From Nitrospinaceae bacterium (GTDB lineage: Bacteria > Nitrospinota > Nitrospinia > Nitrospinales > VA-1): a stretch of 64,000 nucleotides of DNA. Within the stretch, counting starts at the first letter, position 1. Every line of letters starts with the position of its first letter. The notes under the pieces are model-generated. The model saw nothing but the letters and a program-made list of their open reading frames with translations, searched no databases and was not told the origin of the DNA. The translations under genes were made by a program, and so were the position numbers. Where the stretch lies: positions 1 through 64,000 of the forward strand of contig BQJC01000002.1 in assembly GCA_021604505.1 (NCBI GenBank), given 5' to 3'. Of this stretch, positions 46,600 to 54,615 are shown in pieces.

Positions 46600-47541
46600 A
46601 TGAAAAATTCTCCCAAACATGTATTGATGGCGATCGTCTGTTGCCTGATTTTGGCAAATTGCGCGGCCCCAAAAGTCCATGTGAGCAAATACCTGGAAAA
46701 CAAAGCCGCCTCCCCAAGGTCAGTGGCCATCCTGCCGTTCACGATGGCAAATACCATCAAGGTGGAGGAGTCTCCCAACGATATTTTCCGCGATGTCTTC
46801 TTCAATAACTTCAGTTTTTTGGGCTACAGCGACATGCCCTTGGACGAAGTGGATCAAAAACTGCACCATGCGGGAGTCCAGATAGAAAACGCCTCGAAAC
46901 TAAGACATCATGAACTCAGAAGAATCCTGGGAGTCGACGCTGTGGTCCGCGGTCACCTTCTGGAGGTCAACAATTTCACCGCCGGTTTTCATGCGGAAAC
47001 CCGGATACACGCTCAACTGAATATGATGGATTTAAAAACCGGAAATTTATTGTGGGAAGTCGACCACACGGAAATGGCCTATTCGGGGATTGCCAGCCCC
47101 ACGATCGTGGATATCATTCAGGAACAGGTGGAAAACGCCAAGGTCAAGCAGGCATACTATAAAAACGCCGAAATGTTTTGTCAGCAGATCCTCTCCCAGA
47201 TCCCCGACCCTTCCGCAGATCGGGTGGCCGAGGTTAAACTACCTAAAATCTCCAGCATTGAAACCAATATTCGACCCGACCGGAAACTGAAACCTTCCGA
47301 CAGCATCTACGTGAGCATGCGCGGCCAAGCCGGTTTGCAGGCAACGTTCGACATCGGCAGTTGGCGGACCAGTATTCCCATGAAGGAAGTGTCACCGGGC
47401 CTCTACACAGGAACCTATGTGGTCAAAAACGGCGACTGGGTATTGAGCGCATTCATCATTGGCACTTTAAAGGATAAAAAAGGACTCGCCAGTAAAAAAT
47501 ATTACAAGACGGCCCTGGCAACTATCGAGAAACAAGAATAG
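46600..47541 (+). CDS. GNA1162/DUF799-like lipoprotein
   Basis: This 313-residue lipoprotein has the lipobox LILANC at about residues 16-21. The core resembles the GNA1162/DUF799 family: SVAILPFTMAN, then LRRILGVDAVVRGHLLEV and the final MMDLKTGNLLWEVDHTE. The C-terminal 90 residues form a separate Ig-like segment (SPGLYTGTYVVKNGDWVLSAF), which I do not see in the other two family members here. The function of the family is unknown; it is outer-membrane associated. It is followed 54 bases later by a second family member, so they are likely one transcript. Confidence 0.75.
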   Translation: MKNSPKHVLMAIVCCLILANCAAPKVHVSKYLENKAASPRSVAILPFTMANTIKVEESPNDIFRDVFFNNFSFLGYSDMPLDEVDQKLHHAGVQIENASKLRHHELRRILGVDAVVRGHLLEVNNFTAGFHAETRIHAQLNMMDLKTGNLLWEVDHTEMAYSGIASPTIVDIIQEQVENAKVKQAYYKNAEMFCQQILSQIPDPSADRVAEVKLPKISSIETNIRPDRKLKPSDSIYVSMRGQAGLQATFDIGSWRTSIPMKEVSPGLYTGTYVVKNGDWVLSAFIIGTLKDKKGLASKKYYKTALATIEKQE

Positions 47542-47595
47542 TGAAAGCCCTCCGTCAAAACAACAGCCTTCAAAAAAAACCAAAGGAACCTAAGA

Positions 47596-48837
47596 GTGAA
47601 TAAATCTTCCACTTGGGCAGCACGAAGCGTGATATTGGCCATCCTGGCGGTCAGTTTGTCGGCCTGTGCGACGGATCTGCAAACCAAAGTATCTGGAAAC
47701 CTCGACTTGCTCTCTCATAATCAAACCATAGCCATTTTACCTGTGGAAGCGGTGGATAAGTCTCAGCGCGAAGCGGCCAACATGTTCCGGCAGACGCTTT
47801 ACGCCAACCTGAAAGAGTCGGACTTTAACCTGCTCGAACCGTATCAGGTCGATGCTCTGCTCAGAAAAAACGGCCTGACCCACCCGGAACAATACTCGCA
47901 ATTGAACCCCATGCATCTGGGAGAAGTTTTAGGTGTCGATGCGGTGCTCATCAGCCGGGTCAACAAAATGCAGCGCGCCTATTTGGTCCTGCACTCCTCC
48001 ATAGGGCTCAGCGTATCGTTACAAATGGTGGACACGCGGACCGGAGAAATTCTCTGGCGCGCAGAACAAACCGAAACCGATTCCCAGGGACTGTGGAAAA
48101 TCCCCACCGGAATGACAGCCGCGGTTCTCGCACCCATTTATTTTGTGACCAATAAACTCAATCTGAACCGGCTCACATCCAAGATGGTCGCCAAACTCAC
48201 GGCCGGCATCAGACAGCCTTTTGGAAAGGAAAAGGAAACAATCTTCGAGCAACCGGTGATCACCACCGCCGCACGCCGCGATATCAGCCGTCTCGAAAAG
48301 GCAGAAGAAGTGAAAGCCAAATGGGCTCACAAAGAACAGGAAAAACTCGAAGACGCTGGCGTATCCCTGGCCTCTGCCAACTTGTTTCCCATCCCTCCGG
48401 TAACGATTTCCGCCGGCTACCGGCCGCAGAGAAATACCCCTCTCAAAACCCTGGAACCCGAAATAGAAAAGATTGCCATCTCTGCCAATAAGGAAATCAC
48501 TCCCAGAAACCCGGAACCAGAATTTCAAAAAGTCTCTGCCCTAAAAAGTAAAACCATCGTTTCCAAACCCTTAAAATTGAGCCCCAAATCCCCCTTTCTT
48601 TACACCATTCAAGTGGGGGCCTATAAGACCAAGGCGTTCGCCGAAAACATGATCCACTCCCTGGCTGACAAAGGATATCAGGCATTCATCACCCTGCTCC
48701 CCACTAAGGAAAAAACCCTCATGTACCGCGTCCGGGTCGAAAAGTTTCAAAACAAAGATCAAGCCCGCCAACTCGCCGAAAAACTCGAGAGCCAGGAAAA
48801 CCTGAAAAATTTCGTCACCGCCCTGAATCCCGGATGA
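47596..48837 (+). CDS. GNA1162/DUF799-like lipoprotein with C-terminal SPOR domain
   Basis: This 413-residue lipoprotein starts at a GTG with AAGGA nine bases before it and has the lipobox VSLSAC. Residues about 30-205 match the GNA1162-like family (TIAILPVEAV, MFRQTLYANL, LGEVLGVDAVLISRV, MVDTRTGEILWRAEQTE). A linker of about 130 residues leads to a SPOR domain at about 335-410 (FLYTIQVGAYKTKAFAENMI, MYRVRVEKFQNKDQARQL). SPOR domains bind denuded peptidoglycan, often at division sites. The N-terminal part is very similar to the protein at 53329-54276. The stop TGA abuts that of the convergent aminotransferase gene. Confidence 0.8.
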   Translation: MNKSSTWAARSVILAILAVSLSACATDLQTKVSGNLDLLSHNQTIAILPVEAVDKSQREAANMFRQTLYANLKESDFNLLEPYQVDALLRKNGLTHPEQYSQLNPMHLGEVLGVDAVLISRVNKMQRAYLVLHSSIGLSVSLQMVDTRTGEILWRAEQTETDSQGLWKIPTGMTAAVLAPIYFVTNKLNLNRLTSKMVAKLTAGIRQPFGKEKETIFEQPVITTAARRDISRLEKAEEVKAKWAHKEQEKLEDAGVSLASANLFPIPPVTISAGYRPQRNTPLKTLEPEIEKIAISANKEITPRNPEPEFQKVSALKSKTIVSKPLKLSPKSPFLYTIQVGAYKTKAFAENMIHSLADKGYQAFITLLPTKEKTLMYRVRVEKFQNKDQARQLAEKLESQENLKNFVTALNPG

Positions 48838-49980
48838 TCAGGTTTTCTTCCTGAACCGGTCCAATAGATCAAAGAAACGTTCGATCTCGTTTTCGCTGTT
48901 GTAAAAATGTGGAGAAAGGCGCACCATTCCATCTCTCGCGGTGAGCGACACCCGGTTTTCCATCATAAAATCCGAAAACTTTTTAAGATCCATGGCACCA
49001 TTAAAAGTAATGATCCCCGACCGCTCCTCCGGAATCATCGAATTCAAAATCTTAAAACCTCTCCGCTGAAGCGCCTCGATAATTTGGTCTCCAAGACGCT
49101 TAACCCGCTGTTCGATAGTTTCCACGCCCACCTCATGAAATAAAGAAAGCGCCGCGCCAAACGCCTGAATGCTGAGCGTATTGAAACTTCCCTCCTCGAA
49201 ACGCCTGGCGTCCGGCCGGAAGGTGAAGTCGTAATTCATGAAATCGTAGGCGTTGATCACGCTGTCCCAGCCCACCACGGCGGGGTAAATTTTATCCAGG
49301 GCTTCTGAAGAAATATAAAATCCACCCAGTCCCTCGACACTCAACATCCACTTGTGGCCATCGGCGGCGAGAAAATCGATGTGATCGCGTTTGACATCCA
49401 TCGGAAGGACCCCCAGGCTCTGGATGGCGTCCACACAAAAAAGAATGCCTTTTTCTTTGCAAAAAGCCCCGATGCGGTTGAGGTCATTTCTAAACCCGCT
49501 GTTGCATTCAACAGAACTGACCGAGACGATCCGCGTCCGGGAATCGACTTGAGCCGCCAGATCGTCAAACAAAACCCGCCCGTCCACCGCGTGCACGAAC
49601 CGGGTCTCCACTCCCAGCCGTTTCAGATTCCACCAGGGGTACACGTTGGCCGGAAACTCGATATCGGGAATCACCACGTTGTCCCCCGCTTTCCAATCGA
49701 GACCGTTGGCCACGATCGAAATTCCCTCAGACGTGTTTTTGACAAACGCGATTTCTTTAGAATCGGCGTTTATCAATTGAGCATAACTTGCCCGAACAGA
49801 CTCCACCTTCGCCATCCACTCGGGGTAGTTTGCGGTGCCAAACAAACTCGCATCCTCAACAAACGCGTTCACCACCTTTCGCACCCTGTTTGGAAGCGGC
49901 GACACTTTGGCATGGTCAAAAAAAATCCGGTTCTGAGTGACCGGAAACTCCTCACCGATATTCATTTTTTCAAGATCCAT
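48838..49980 (-). CDS. Class V PLP aminotransferase (cysteine-desulfurase-like)
   Basis: This protein of about 380 residues is of aminotransferase class V. It has FFDHAKVSPLP, VKNTSEGISIVANGL and CVDAIQSLGVLPMDV, with the PLP lysine in AADGHKWML at about residue 210. A later FNTLSIQAFGAALSLF follows. The catalytic-loop cysteine region of true cysteine desulfurases is not recognisable, so a kynureninase- or isopenicillin-N-epimerase-like reaction is equally possible. The ATG at 49980 has AAGGAAGG upstream; the frame is open to 49998. It is last in the lexA-led block, 33 bases after dinB. Confidence 0.82.
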   Translation of the reverse strand: MDLEKMNIGEEFPVTQNRIFFDHAKVSPLPNRVRKVVNAFVEDASLFGTANYPEWMAKVESVRASYAQLINADSKEIAFVKNTSEGISIVANGLDWKAGDNVVIPDIEFPANVYPWWNLKRLGVETRFVHAVDGRVLFDDLAAQVDSRTRIVSVSSVECNSGFRNDLNRIGAFCKEKGILFCVDAIQSLGVLPMDVKRDHIDFLAADGHKWMLSVEGLGGFYISSEALDKIYPAVVGWDSVINAYDFMNYDFTFRPDARRFEEGSFNTLSIQAFGAALSLFHEVGVETIEQRVKRLGDQIIEALQRRGFKILNSMIPEERSGIITFNGAMDLKKFSDFMMENRVSLTARDGMVRLSPHFYNSENEIERFFDLLDRFRKKT

Positions 49981-50013
49981 TAACGCCTTCCTTTTCAATA
50001 ATCGTCTTTCACA

Positions 50014-51201
50014 CTAATAGCCACCTCTGCGGCTGGCGGCCCGCAGGATCGAGCGGAACCCGTATTTATTTCTGATGCGGTCGATCCCCTGATAGAGGCG
50101 GTCCCACTGCTCACACGTCACATTCTGGAACAGGCCGGTTTGCCTGCAGGAATTCCGGGTGAGAGATGAAAGACAGATCCCGATCAACCGCACACGCTTA
50201 GAAGGAATGAACGACTTCCTGAAAAGTTGCACACCGGTTTGAAAGATCACATGATCTTCCGCCGTTGGCTGGGATAACGTATGAGAGCGGGTCACGGTTG
50301 TAAAGTCCGAGGTGCGAAGTTTTAAAGTCACCGACCGGACGTAAAGCTCAGACTCGCGCAATTGCGCCGCCGCCTTCTCCACCAGGTAACTGAGCGTCGA
50401 CTCCAGGAACCGGGCGTCTATCGAATCGCTTTCCAGCGTGGTTTCCCGGCTGATCGACCGGCTGTCCGTATCTTCACTCACCACCCGGCCATGGCAAATG
50501 CCCCGGGATTTCAGATAAAGCCCGGTTCCCCACTTTCCGTAGAGGGTTTCAAGCCGTTTTCTGGGAAGCGCTGTCAGATGGCCGACGGTCTTAACCCCTA
50601 AACGATTTAACCACTCACCGCTTCTCGGACCCACCCCGGGAATGCGCCCCACCGGAAGCGGTTTTAAAAACCTTCCTTCTTTACCGGGAGCGATCCAGAG
50701 AATGCCGTTGGGTTTGACAAAATCAGACGCAACCTTGGCCAGCAGTTTGTTGGAAGCGATGCCGATCGAAGCGTTGATTCCCACTTTGGCTTTGATCTCG
50801 TCTCTTATCCTCTCCGCGGTCGAGAGAACCGGGCCGTGCAGTTTCTGGCATCCGGTGAGATCGACGTAAGCTTCGTCCAAAGACATCGTCTCGACCAAAG
50901 GAGAATAATTTCTGAGCAATGCAAAAATGCGTCTCGAAAACTCACCGTAGACCCCGTGCGACCCGCGTAAAAAAATCGCATGCGGACACAGCCGGTACGC
51001 CTTAGAAAGTGGCATGGCGGAATGGATGCCATACTTGCGTGCCGCATAAGACGCCGCCGCCACCACGCCCCGGCCTTTCTTAGGGTCGCCGCCCACCACC
51101 ACCGGTTTGCCCACAAGCGACGGGTCGCGCACCTCTTCCACGGACACAAAAAACGCGTCCATATCCACGTGCAAAATTTCTCGATTTACAATCAAAATCA
51201 A
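50014..51201 (-). CDS. dinB: DNA polymerase IV (Y family)
   Basis: This 395-residue translesion polymerase has the catalytic DMDAFFVSVEEV at the N-terminus and SLDEAYVDLTGC at about 105. A GIASNKLLAKVASDFVKP palm/finger segment, the helix-hairpin-helix region (VGRIPGVGPRSGEWL) and a little-finger domain ending with VRLIGICLSSL follow. It copies past damaged bases without proofreading. Length is slightly above the family average (about 350). The assigned start is a TTG. It lies 19 bases downstream of the methyltransferase gene, in the same strand block as lexA, which suggests SOS control. Confidence 0.92.
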   Translation of the reverse strand: MILIVNREILHVDMDAFFVSVEEVRDPSLVGKPVVVGGDPKKGRGVVAAASYAARKYGIHSAMPLSKAYRLCPHAIFLRGSHGVYGEFSRRIFALLRNYSPLVETMSLDEAYVDLTGCQKLHGPVLSTAERIRDEIKAKVGINASIGIASNKLLAKVASDFVKPNGILWIAPGKEGRFLKPLPVGRIPGVGPRSGEWLNRLGVKTVGHLTALPRKRLETLYGKWGTGLYLKSRGICHGRVVSEDTDSRSISRETTLESDSIDARFLESTLSYLVEKAAAQLRESELYVRSVTLKLRTSDFTTVTRSHTLSQPTAEDHVIFQTGVQLFRKSFIPSKRVRLIGICLSSLTRNSCRQTGLFQNVTCEQWDRLYQGIDRIRNKYGFRSILRAASRRGGY

Positions 51202-51220
51202 CCACCGATCAACAGGTTCG

Positions 51221-51925
51221 TTATGCCCACCATATTGCAGTGCCTGAATTTTTAATGCGCATCATCTTATTGCCACCGCGCTGAAATTCGTAAGGCACTT
51301 TCTTCACCTCCACCTTAAAGCCCGCGCTCTTGAACCGTTCTATGATTTCATTCAAATAAGGGGAAGGCTGTCCTGCAAGTTCCAGCAAGGGAAAGACCCG
51401 CACCTCGCCTGCAACTCTCAGCATTTCCGCGATCGCTCGATGATGAAACTCAAGCGATAACTGCTTGGAATACAAAAACAGAAAGTGAGAGCACAGAGCA
51501 AGATCAAACCGACCGTCTTCAAACGAAAGGGATGGTAAGCTTTCAGCAAAATAACGTTTTTCCTTTTTCCCTTTTTCGAAGTCCGCTAAAAACTCACGCA
51601 TGGCCGCCAAGCGAACCCGACCTAACTCATCCATTGATCGCACCGTTTCCCAAACAAAATCTTCTTTGTTTCTGGACACCTGCTCGATAACATCGTCGAA
51701 GGTTTTATTAATTTGTTGTTCGATTTGCTCGCCACTGAATTGGTAAATGGGGTCAATGGATGTGACGGTATGCCCAAGTTGATTCATTTCACAGTTAAAG
51801 CTGGCCGGACCGTCTCCACAACTTAAGATTCGTGATTTGAAGTCTTCGCCCTCAAGATCGAACATCTTGACGTACTCTGCAAACGAACGGCCCCAGGGAA
51901 CCACTTCATTCAGTACAAATCCCAT
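51221..51925 (-). CDS. Putative SAM-dependent methyltransferase
   Basis: This 234-residue protein has a class I methyltransferase layout. Motif I is degenerate (ILSCGDGPASFNCEM), motif II is VTSIDPIYQF with the acidic residue that contacts SAM, and motif IV is FDLALCSHFLFL. The C-terminal strands follow (FKVEVKKVPYEFQRGGNKMM). Substrate unknown. AAAGGATAAG is just before the ATG. It sits between the osmC-like gene and dinB. Confidence 0.75.
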   Translation of the reverse strand: MGFVLNEVVPWGRSFAEYVKMFDLEGEDFKSRILSCGDGPASFNCEMNQLGHTVTSIDPIYQFSGEQIEQQINKTFDDVIEQVSRNKEDFVWETVRSMDELGRVRLAAMREFLADFEKGKKEKRYFAESLPSLSFEDGRFDLALCSHFLFLYSKQLSLEFHHRAIAEMLRVAGEVRVFPLLELAGQPSPYLNEIIERFKSAGFKVEVKKVPYEFQRGGNKMMRIKNSGTAIWWA

Positions 51926-51999
51926 TCTTATCCTTTCACCAAACCCAATGCCCGGATTTCATTGCTGACATCCCAAGTTCACTGAGACATCAAATAGTA

Positions 52000-52449
52000 T
52001 CAGCGCGATTCGATCGTGACTTCCGTGAGTATGGAATTGGCAATAAAGCACGCGCCGTGCGCCTTTTGATGAATCGCATCTATTTCTTCGCTGGTGGGCG
52101 TTTTATCCCCTCTCCACACCACTTTCGGCCGCAGGATCGCACGCGTGACCGCCAGCTTGCCGTCCGCATTTTTTTCCAGAAATCCCACCGCATCGTCATC
52201 GTAACTTTTAACGTTCAAGCGCTTCTTCGCGGAAATGGCCAGGAAAGTGAGCATGTGACAACTGGATAAGGCCCCGACCAGCGCTTCCTCAGGATCGACG
52301 CAATCGGGATTGCCCTTAAAAGAAGGCGCTGAAGACGCCTTGATCTCGGCTCCGTTTTCGAAAGTCAATAAGTGATCCCGATTGAAAGAATCATAAACAA
52401 ACGCTTCCGAATCATTAATCCAATTCACTCGCACTCGATGTTCCGACAT
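52000..52449 (-). CDS. OsmC-family peroxidase-like protein
   Basis: This protein of about 149 residues matches the OsmC/Ohr fold. It has ALVGALSSCHMLTFLAISAKK with the first reactive cysteine and HGACFIANSI with the second. Members reduce organic or inorganic peroxides with the cysteine pair. The ATG at 52449 is chosen because GAGGAG lies just upstream and the protein then starts at the usual place; the frame is open to 52518. It follows lexA by 65 bases on the same strand. Confidence 0.87.
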   Translation of the reverse strand: MSEHRVRVNWINDSEAFVYDSFNRDHLLTFENGAEIKASSAPSFKGNPDCVDPEEALVGALSSCHMLTFLAISAKKRLNVKSYDDDAVGFLEKNADGKLAVTRAILRPKVVWRGDKTPTSEEIDAIHQKAHGACFIANSILTEVTIESR

Positions 52450-52514
52450 ATTCTTTCTCCTCTCTTGCCAATAACGATAGATGACCCCTTTTCCCACCGG
52501 GCGGGGCCCGGCGG

Positions 52515-53117
52515 TCACTTGAATTTCCGCATCACCCCGATCACCACACCCTGGATTTTAAAATCACCCTCTTTAACGATGATCGGTTCCATCTCCAGGT
52601 TGGCCGGCTGCAAACGGACCTGACCCTTTTCCCGGTAAAACCGTTTCAAGGTCGCTTTTTCGTTGTCCAGTAACGCCACCACCGTTTCCCCGTTTTCCGC
52701 CCACTCCCGGCGCTCGGCAATGACGTAATCGCCATCACGGATATGATCCTCGATCATCGAATCGCCTTTGACACGAAGCACGAAGACATCTTTATCTGCC
52801 GCATCGGGCATGAGGGCAACCACCTCGCGGTTTTCCAGAACCTCGATCGGCTTTCCCGCCACAATATGGCCCAGTAAAACGTATTCCCGGGATAAGGCGC
52901 TCTCCGCCTCCTCGGTGATTTCGATGGCGCGGCTCAGGTTGTGTTGTTTTCGGATCAAACCCTTGTCTTCCAGGTGGGTTAGATGTTTGTGCACCGTCGC
53001 CGGAGAGTTGAGGTTGAACTGTTTGCCAATTTCCATGATGCTCGGCGCGTACCCCTTCCTGCTGATGTGATCTTTCAGGTATTGGTAGATCTCTTGCTGA
53101 CGTTTGGTCAGATGCAT
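52515..53117 (-). CDS. lexA: SOS repressor LexA
   Basis: This 200-residue protein begins MHLTKRQQEIYQYLKDH. It has the winged-helix N-domain with recognition helix region NSPATVHKHLTHLEDKGLI and the self-cleavage site Ala-Gly in IVAGKP. The serine-lysine dyad is in VKGDSMIEDHIRDGD and ATLKRF. It represses DNA-damage genes and is cut when RecA is activated. The frame is open to 53165, but the ATG at 53117 gives the canonical LexA start and length. The following genes include dinB. A good promoter lies upstream. Confidence 0.93.
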   Translation of the reverse strand: MHLTKRQQEIYQYLKDHISRKGYAPSIMEIGKQFNLNSPATVHKHLTHLEDKGLIRKQHNLSRAIEITEEAESALSREYVLLGHIVAGKPIEVLENREVVALMPDAADKDVFVLRVKGDSMIEDHIRDGDYVIAERREWAENGETVVALLDNEKATLKRFYREKGQVRLQPANLEMEPIIVKEGDFKIQGVVIGVMRKFK

Positions 53118-53191
53118 TCCGCCATTCCTCATCTCGTTATTCCAAAACTGGCCCCCTCTTCTCAAAGGGGAAACCGGGGGGTTTTTGTTTG

Positions 53192-53220
53192 AGTATAGGC
53201 GAAAATTAAACGAAAATCAA
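53192..53220 (-). promoter_or_regulatory. lexA promoter with direct-repeat operator candidate
   Basis: On the minus strand a -35 TTGATT (53215-53220) and a -10 TATACT (53192-53197) are separated by exactly 17 bases, close to the sigma-70 consensus. The spacer contains a direct repeat, CGAAAA (53200-53205) and CGAAAA (53211-53216) on the plus strand, with an 11-base period. This is a good place for autoregulation by LexA. The sequence is not the gammaproteobacterial or Bacillus box. Confidence 0.6.
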
Positions 53221-53305
53221 CTGCCGGCCACAGGGGCAGGACCAACAGGAAATGGATCAAAAGAGGAGTAAGCTTGGATGGTTTTGGATGAAAGGCCAAA
53301 AGCGG

Positions 53306-53326
53306 AACGGGCAATCAGTGCCCGTT
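53306..53326 (-). terminator. Intrinsic terminator-like hairpin after lipoprotein gene
   Basis: AACGGGCA-ATCAG-TGCCCGTT is a perfect 8-bp stem with a 5-base loop, starting three bases beyond the stop of the lipoprotein gene. On the minus strand it is followed by CCGC then TTTT, a weak U-tract. It separates the lipoprotein from the lexA transcript. Confidence 0.5.
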
Positions 53327-53328
53327 TC

Positions 53329-54276
53329 TTAGAACGAAATTGCGGAGGATTTGGTTTTATCCTTGGAAATCGAAGCCGGCTGAGTGCCAAGAGCGGGTTT
53401 TTCTGAAGAGACCACCTGCTTCGAAACAGCGACAGGGTTTTTCTGAAGAACCGGAATTTGATCTTTCAGACGATCTTTTAAAATACCCGGAGCCTGAGAA
53501 GATGCGACCTTGCTGGTATCGGGAGATTCAGCCCCAATAACGTCAGCCCAGTAAACTTTTTGGTTTCCTTCTCCCTCTCCACCATTCCACGCCGTGGCGA
53601 TCTTCGGCTCATGAAAAGTTTTTTCCGCATCCGCCTGACCCGGGTTTTTCACGATGGAAGTCAGTTTATCGACCATATTCGAGGTCAGTTCATTCAGCTT
53701 CAATTTGTTGGTCACCAGATAGATGGGCGCGATCACCGCCGCGGCCATTCCAGTGGGAATTTTCGCGATGCCCTGGATGTCCGATCCGGTTTGTTCCGCC
53801 ACCCATAAGATTTCGCCGCTGCGCGTGTCGATCATCTCCACCGAAACACTGAGTTCGATAGAAGAATGGATCAGGAAATAGCTTTTTTGCACTCGATTGA
53901 TCCGGCTCAATAAGACCGCATCGACCCCGAGAACCTCACCAAACGTGACCGGGTCCAGTTCTCCGTATTTGGCCGGGTCCATTAACCCATGATTTTTTAA
54001 TTGACCGTCGACAATATAATGTTCCAAAACCTTAAAGGGCGACTGCCTCAAGTTGGCGTGCAGGTTTTGGCGGAACATATGAGCCATTTCCATCTGCCCG
54101 TCGTTCTGCACTTCCACAGGCAGAATGGCCACCGTTTGCAGGGAAGACAAGTTGTTCAAATTGCCTGAAACCCGGGTTTGCAAATTGTTCGCACACGCGG
54201 AAAGCCCCGCCGCTAAAACAAAAATCAGCAGAAAGCGTATTCCTTTTTTGTAAATCGGCGGCATATTCTTCATCAT
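53329..54276 (-). CDS. GNA1162/DUF799-like lipoprotein
   Basis: This 315-residue lipoprotein has the lipobox AAGLSAC (cysteine about residue 28). Residues about 30-205 closely match the protein at 47596-48837: NLQTRVSGNL, TVAILPVEVQ, MFRQNLHANL, FGEVLGVDAVLLSRI and MIDTRSGEILWVAEQT. The last 100 residues are a low-complexity Lys/Pro/Ser linker with no SPOR domain. Two paralogues plus the diverged one at 46600 make three family members within 8 kb. It diverges from the phosphatase gene across a region holding a CRP-type site. Confidence 0.78.
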   Translation of the reverse strand: MMKNMPPIYKKGIRFLLIFVLAAGLSACANNLQTRVSGNLNNLSSLQTVAILPVEVQNDGQMEMAHMFRQNLHANLRQSPFKVLEHYIVDGQLKNHGLMDPAKYGELDPVTFGEVLGVDAVLLSRINRVQKSYFLIHSSIELSVSVEMIDTRSGEILWVAEQTGSDIQGIAKIPTGMAAAVIAPIYLVTNKLKLNELTSNMVDKLTSIVKNPGQADAEKTFHEPKIATAWNGGEGEGNQKVYWADVIGAESPDTSKVASSQAPGILKDRLKDQIPVLQKNPVAVSKQVVSSEKPALGTQPASISKDKTKSSAISF

Positions 54277-54615
54277 TTTCGTCCAGGTTAAATTCCGGGT
54301 TCACCCGTCCAGGTTTTGGAAGCCGGCCCAATCCAGATTTTTTGAGTATTTTCTGGAATGATGTGCAGGGAATATGCCAAAAGTAGGAAGTATTTATCAT
54401 TTTAAACAATCATCAATTTAACAATGCATTTATTTTATAAATATTATTCACCTGAAATTAATGTTAAAAATTTTTAGCACAATTTAATCCTTATGTGTGA
54501 TTTATATCACAGTATTTTTAAGAAAATAAGCGCGGTTCCTCAAGTCTTTAATTTTTCCCGAAAAAATAAACTGGGTTAATATAAGAGTTCTGAGCACTTA
54601 CCCTGAAGGAATACC
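54277..54615. other. Divergent AT-rich promoter region
   Basis: About 340 AT-rich bases between the minus-strand lipoprotein and the plus-strand phosphatase genes. The main feature is the CRP-type dyad listed separately. No gene is seen. Confidence 0.5.
54496..54511. promoter_or_regulatory. Perfect CRP-family binding site
   Basis: TGTGATTTATATCACA matches the CRP consensus TGTGA-N6-TCACA exactly and is symmetric over 6-bp arms. It lies 104 bases upstream of the phosphatase start (54616) and 220 bases upstream of the divergent lipoprotein start. FNR-like or other CRP-family regulators could also use it. Confidence 0.6.
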
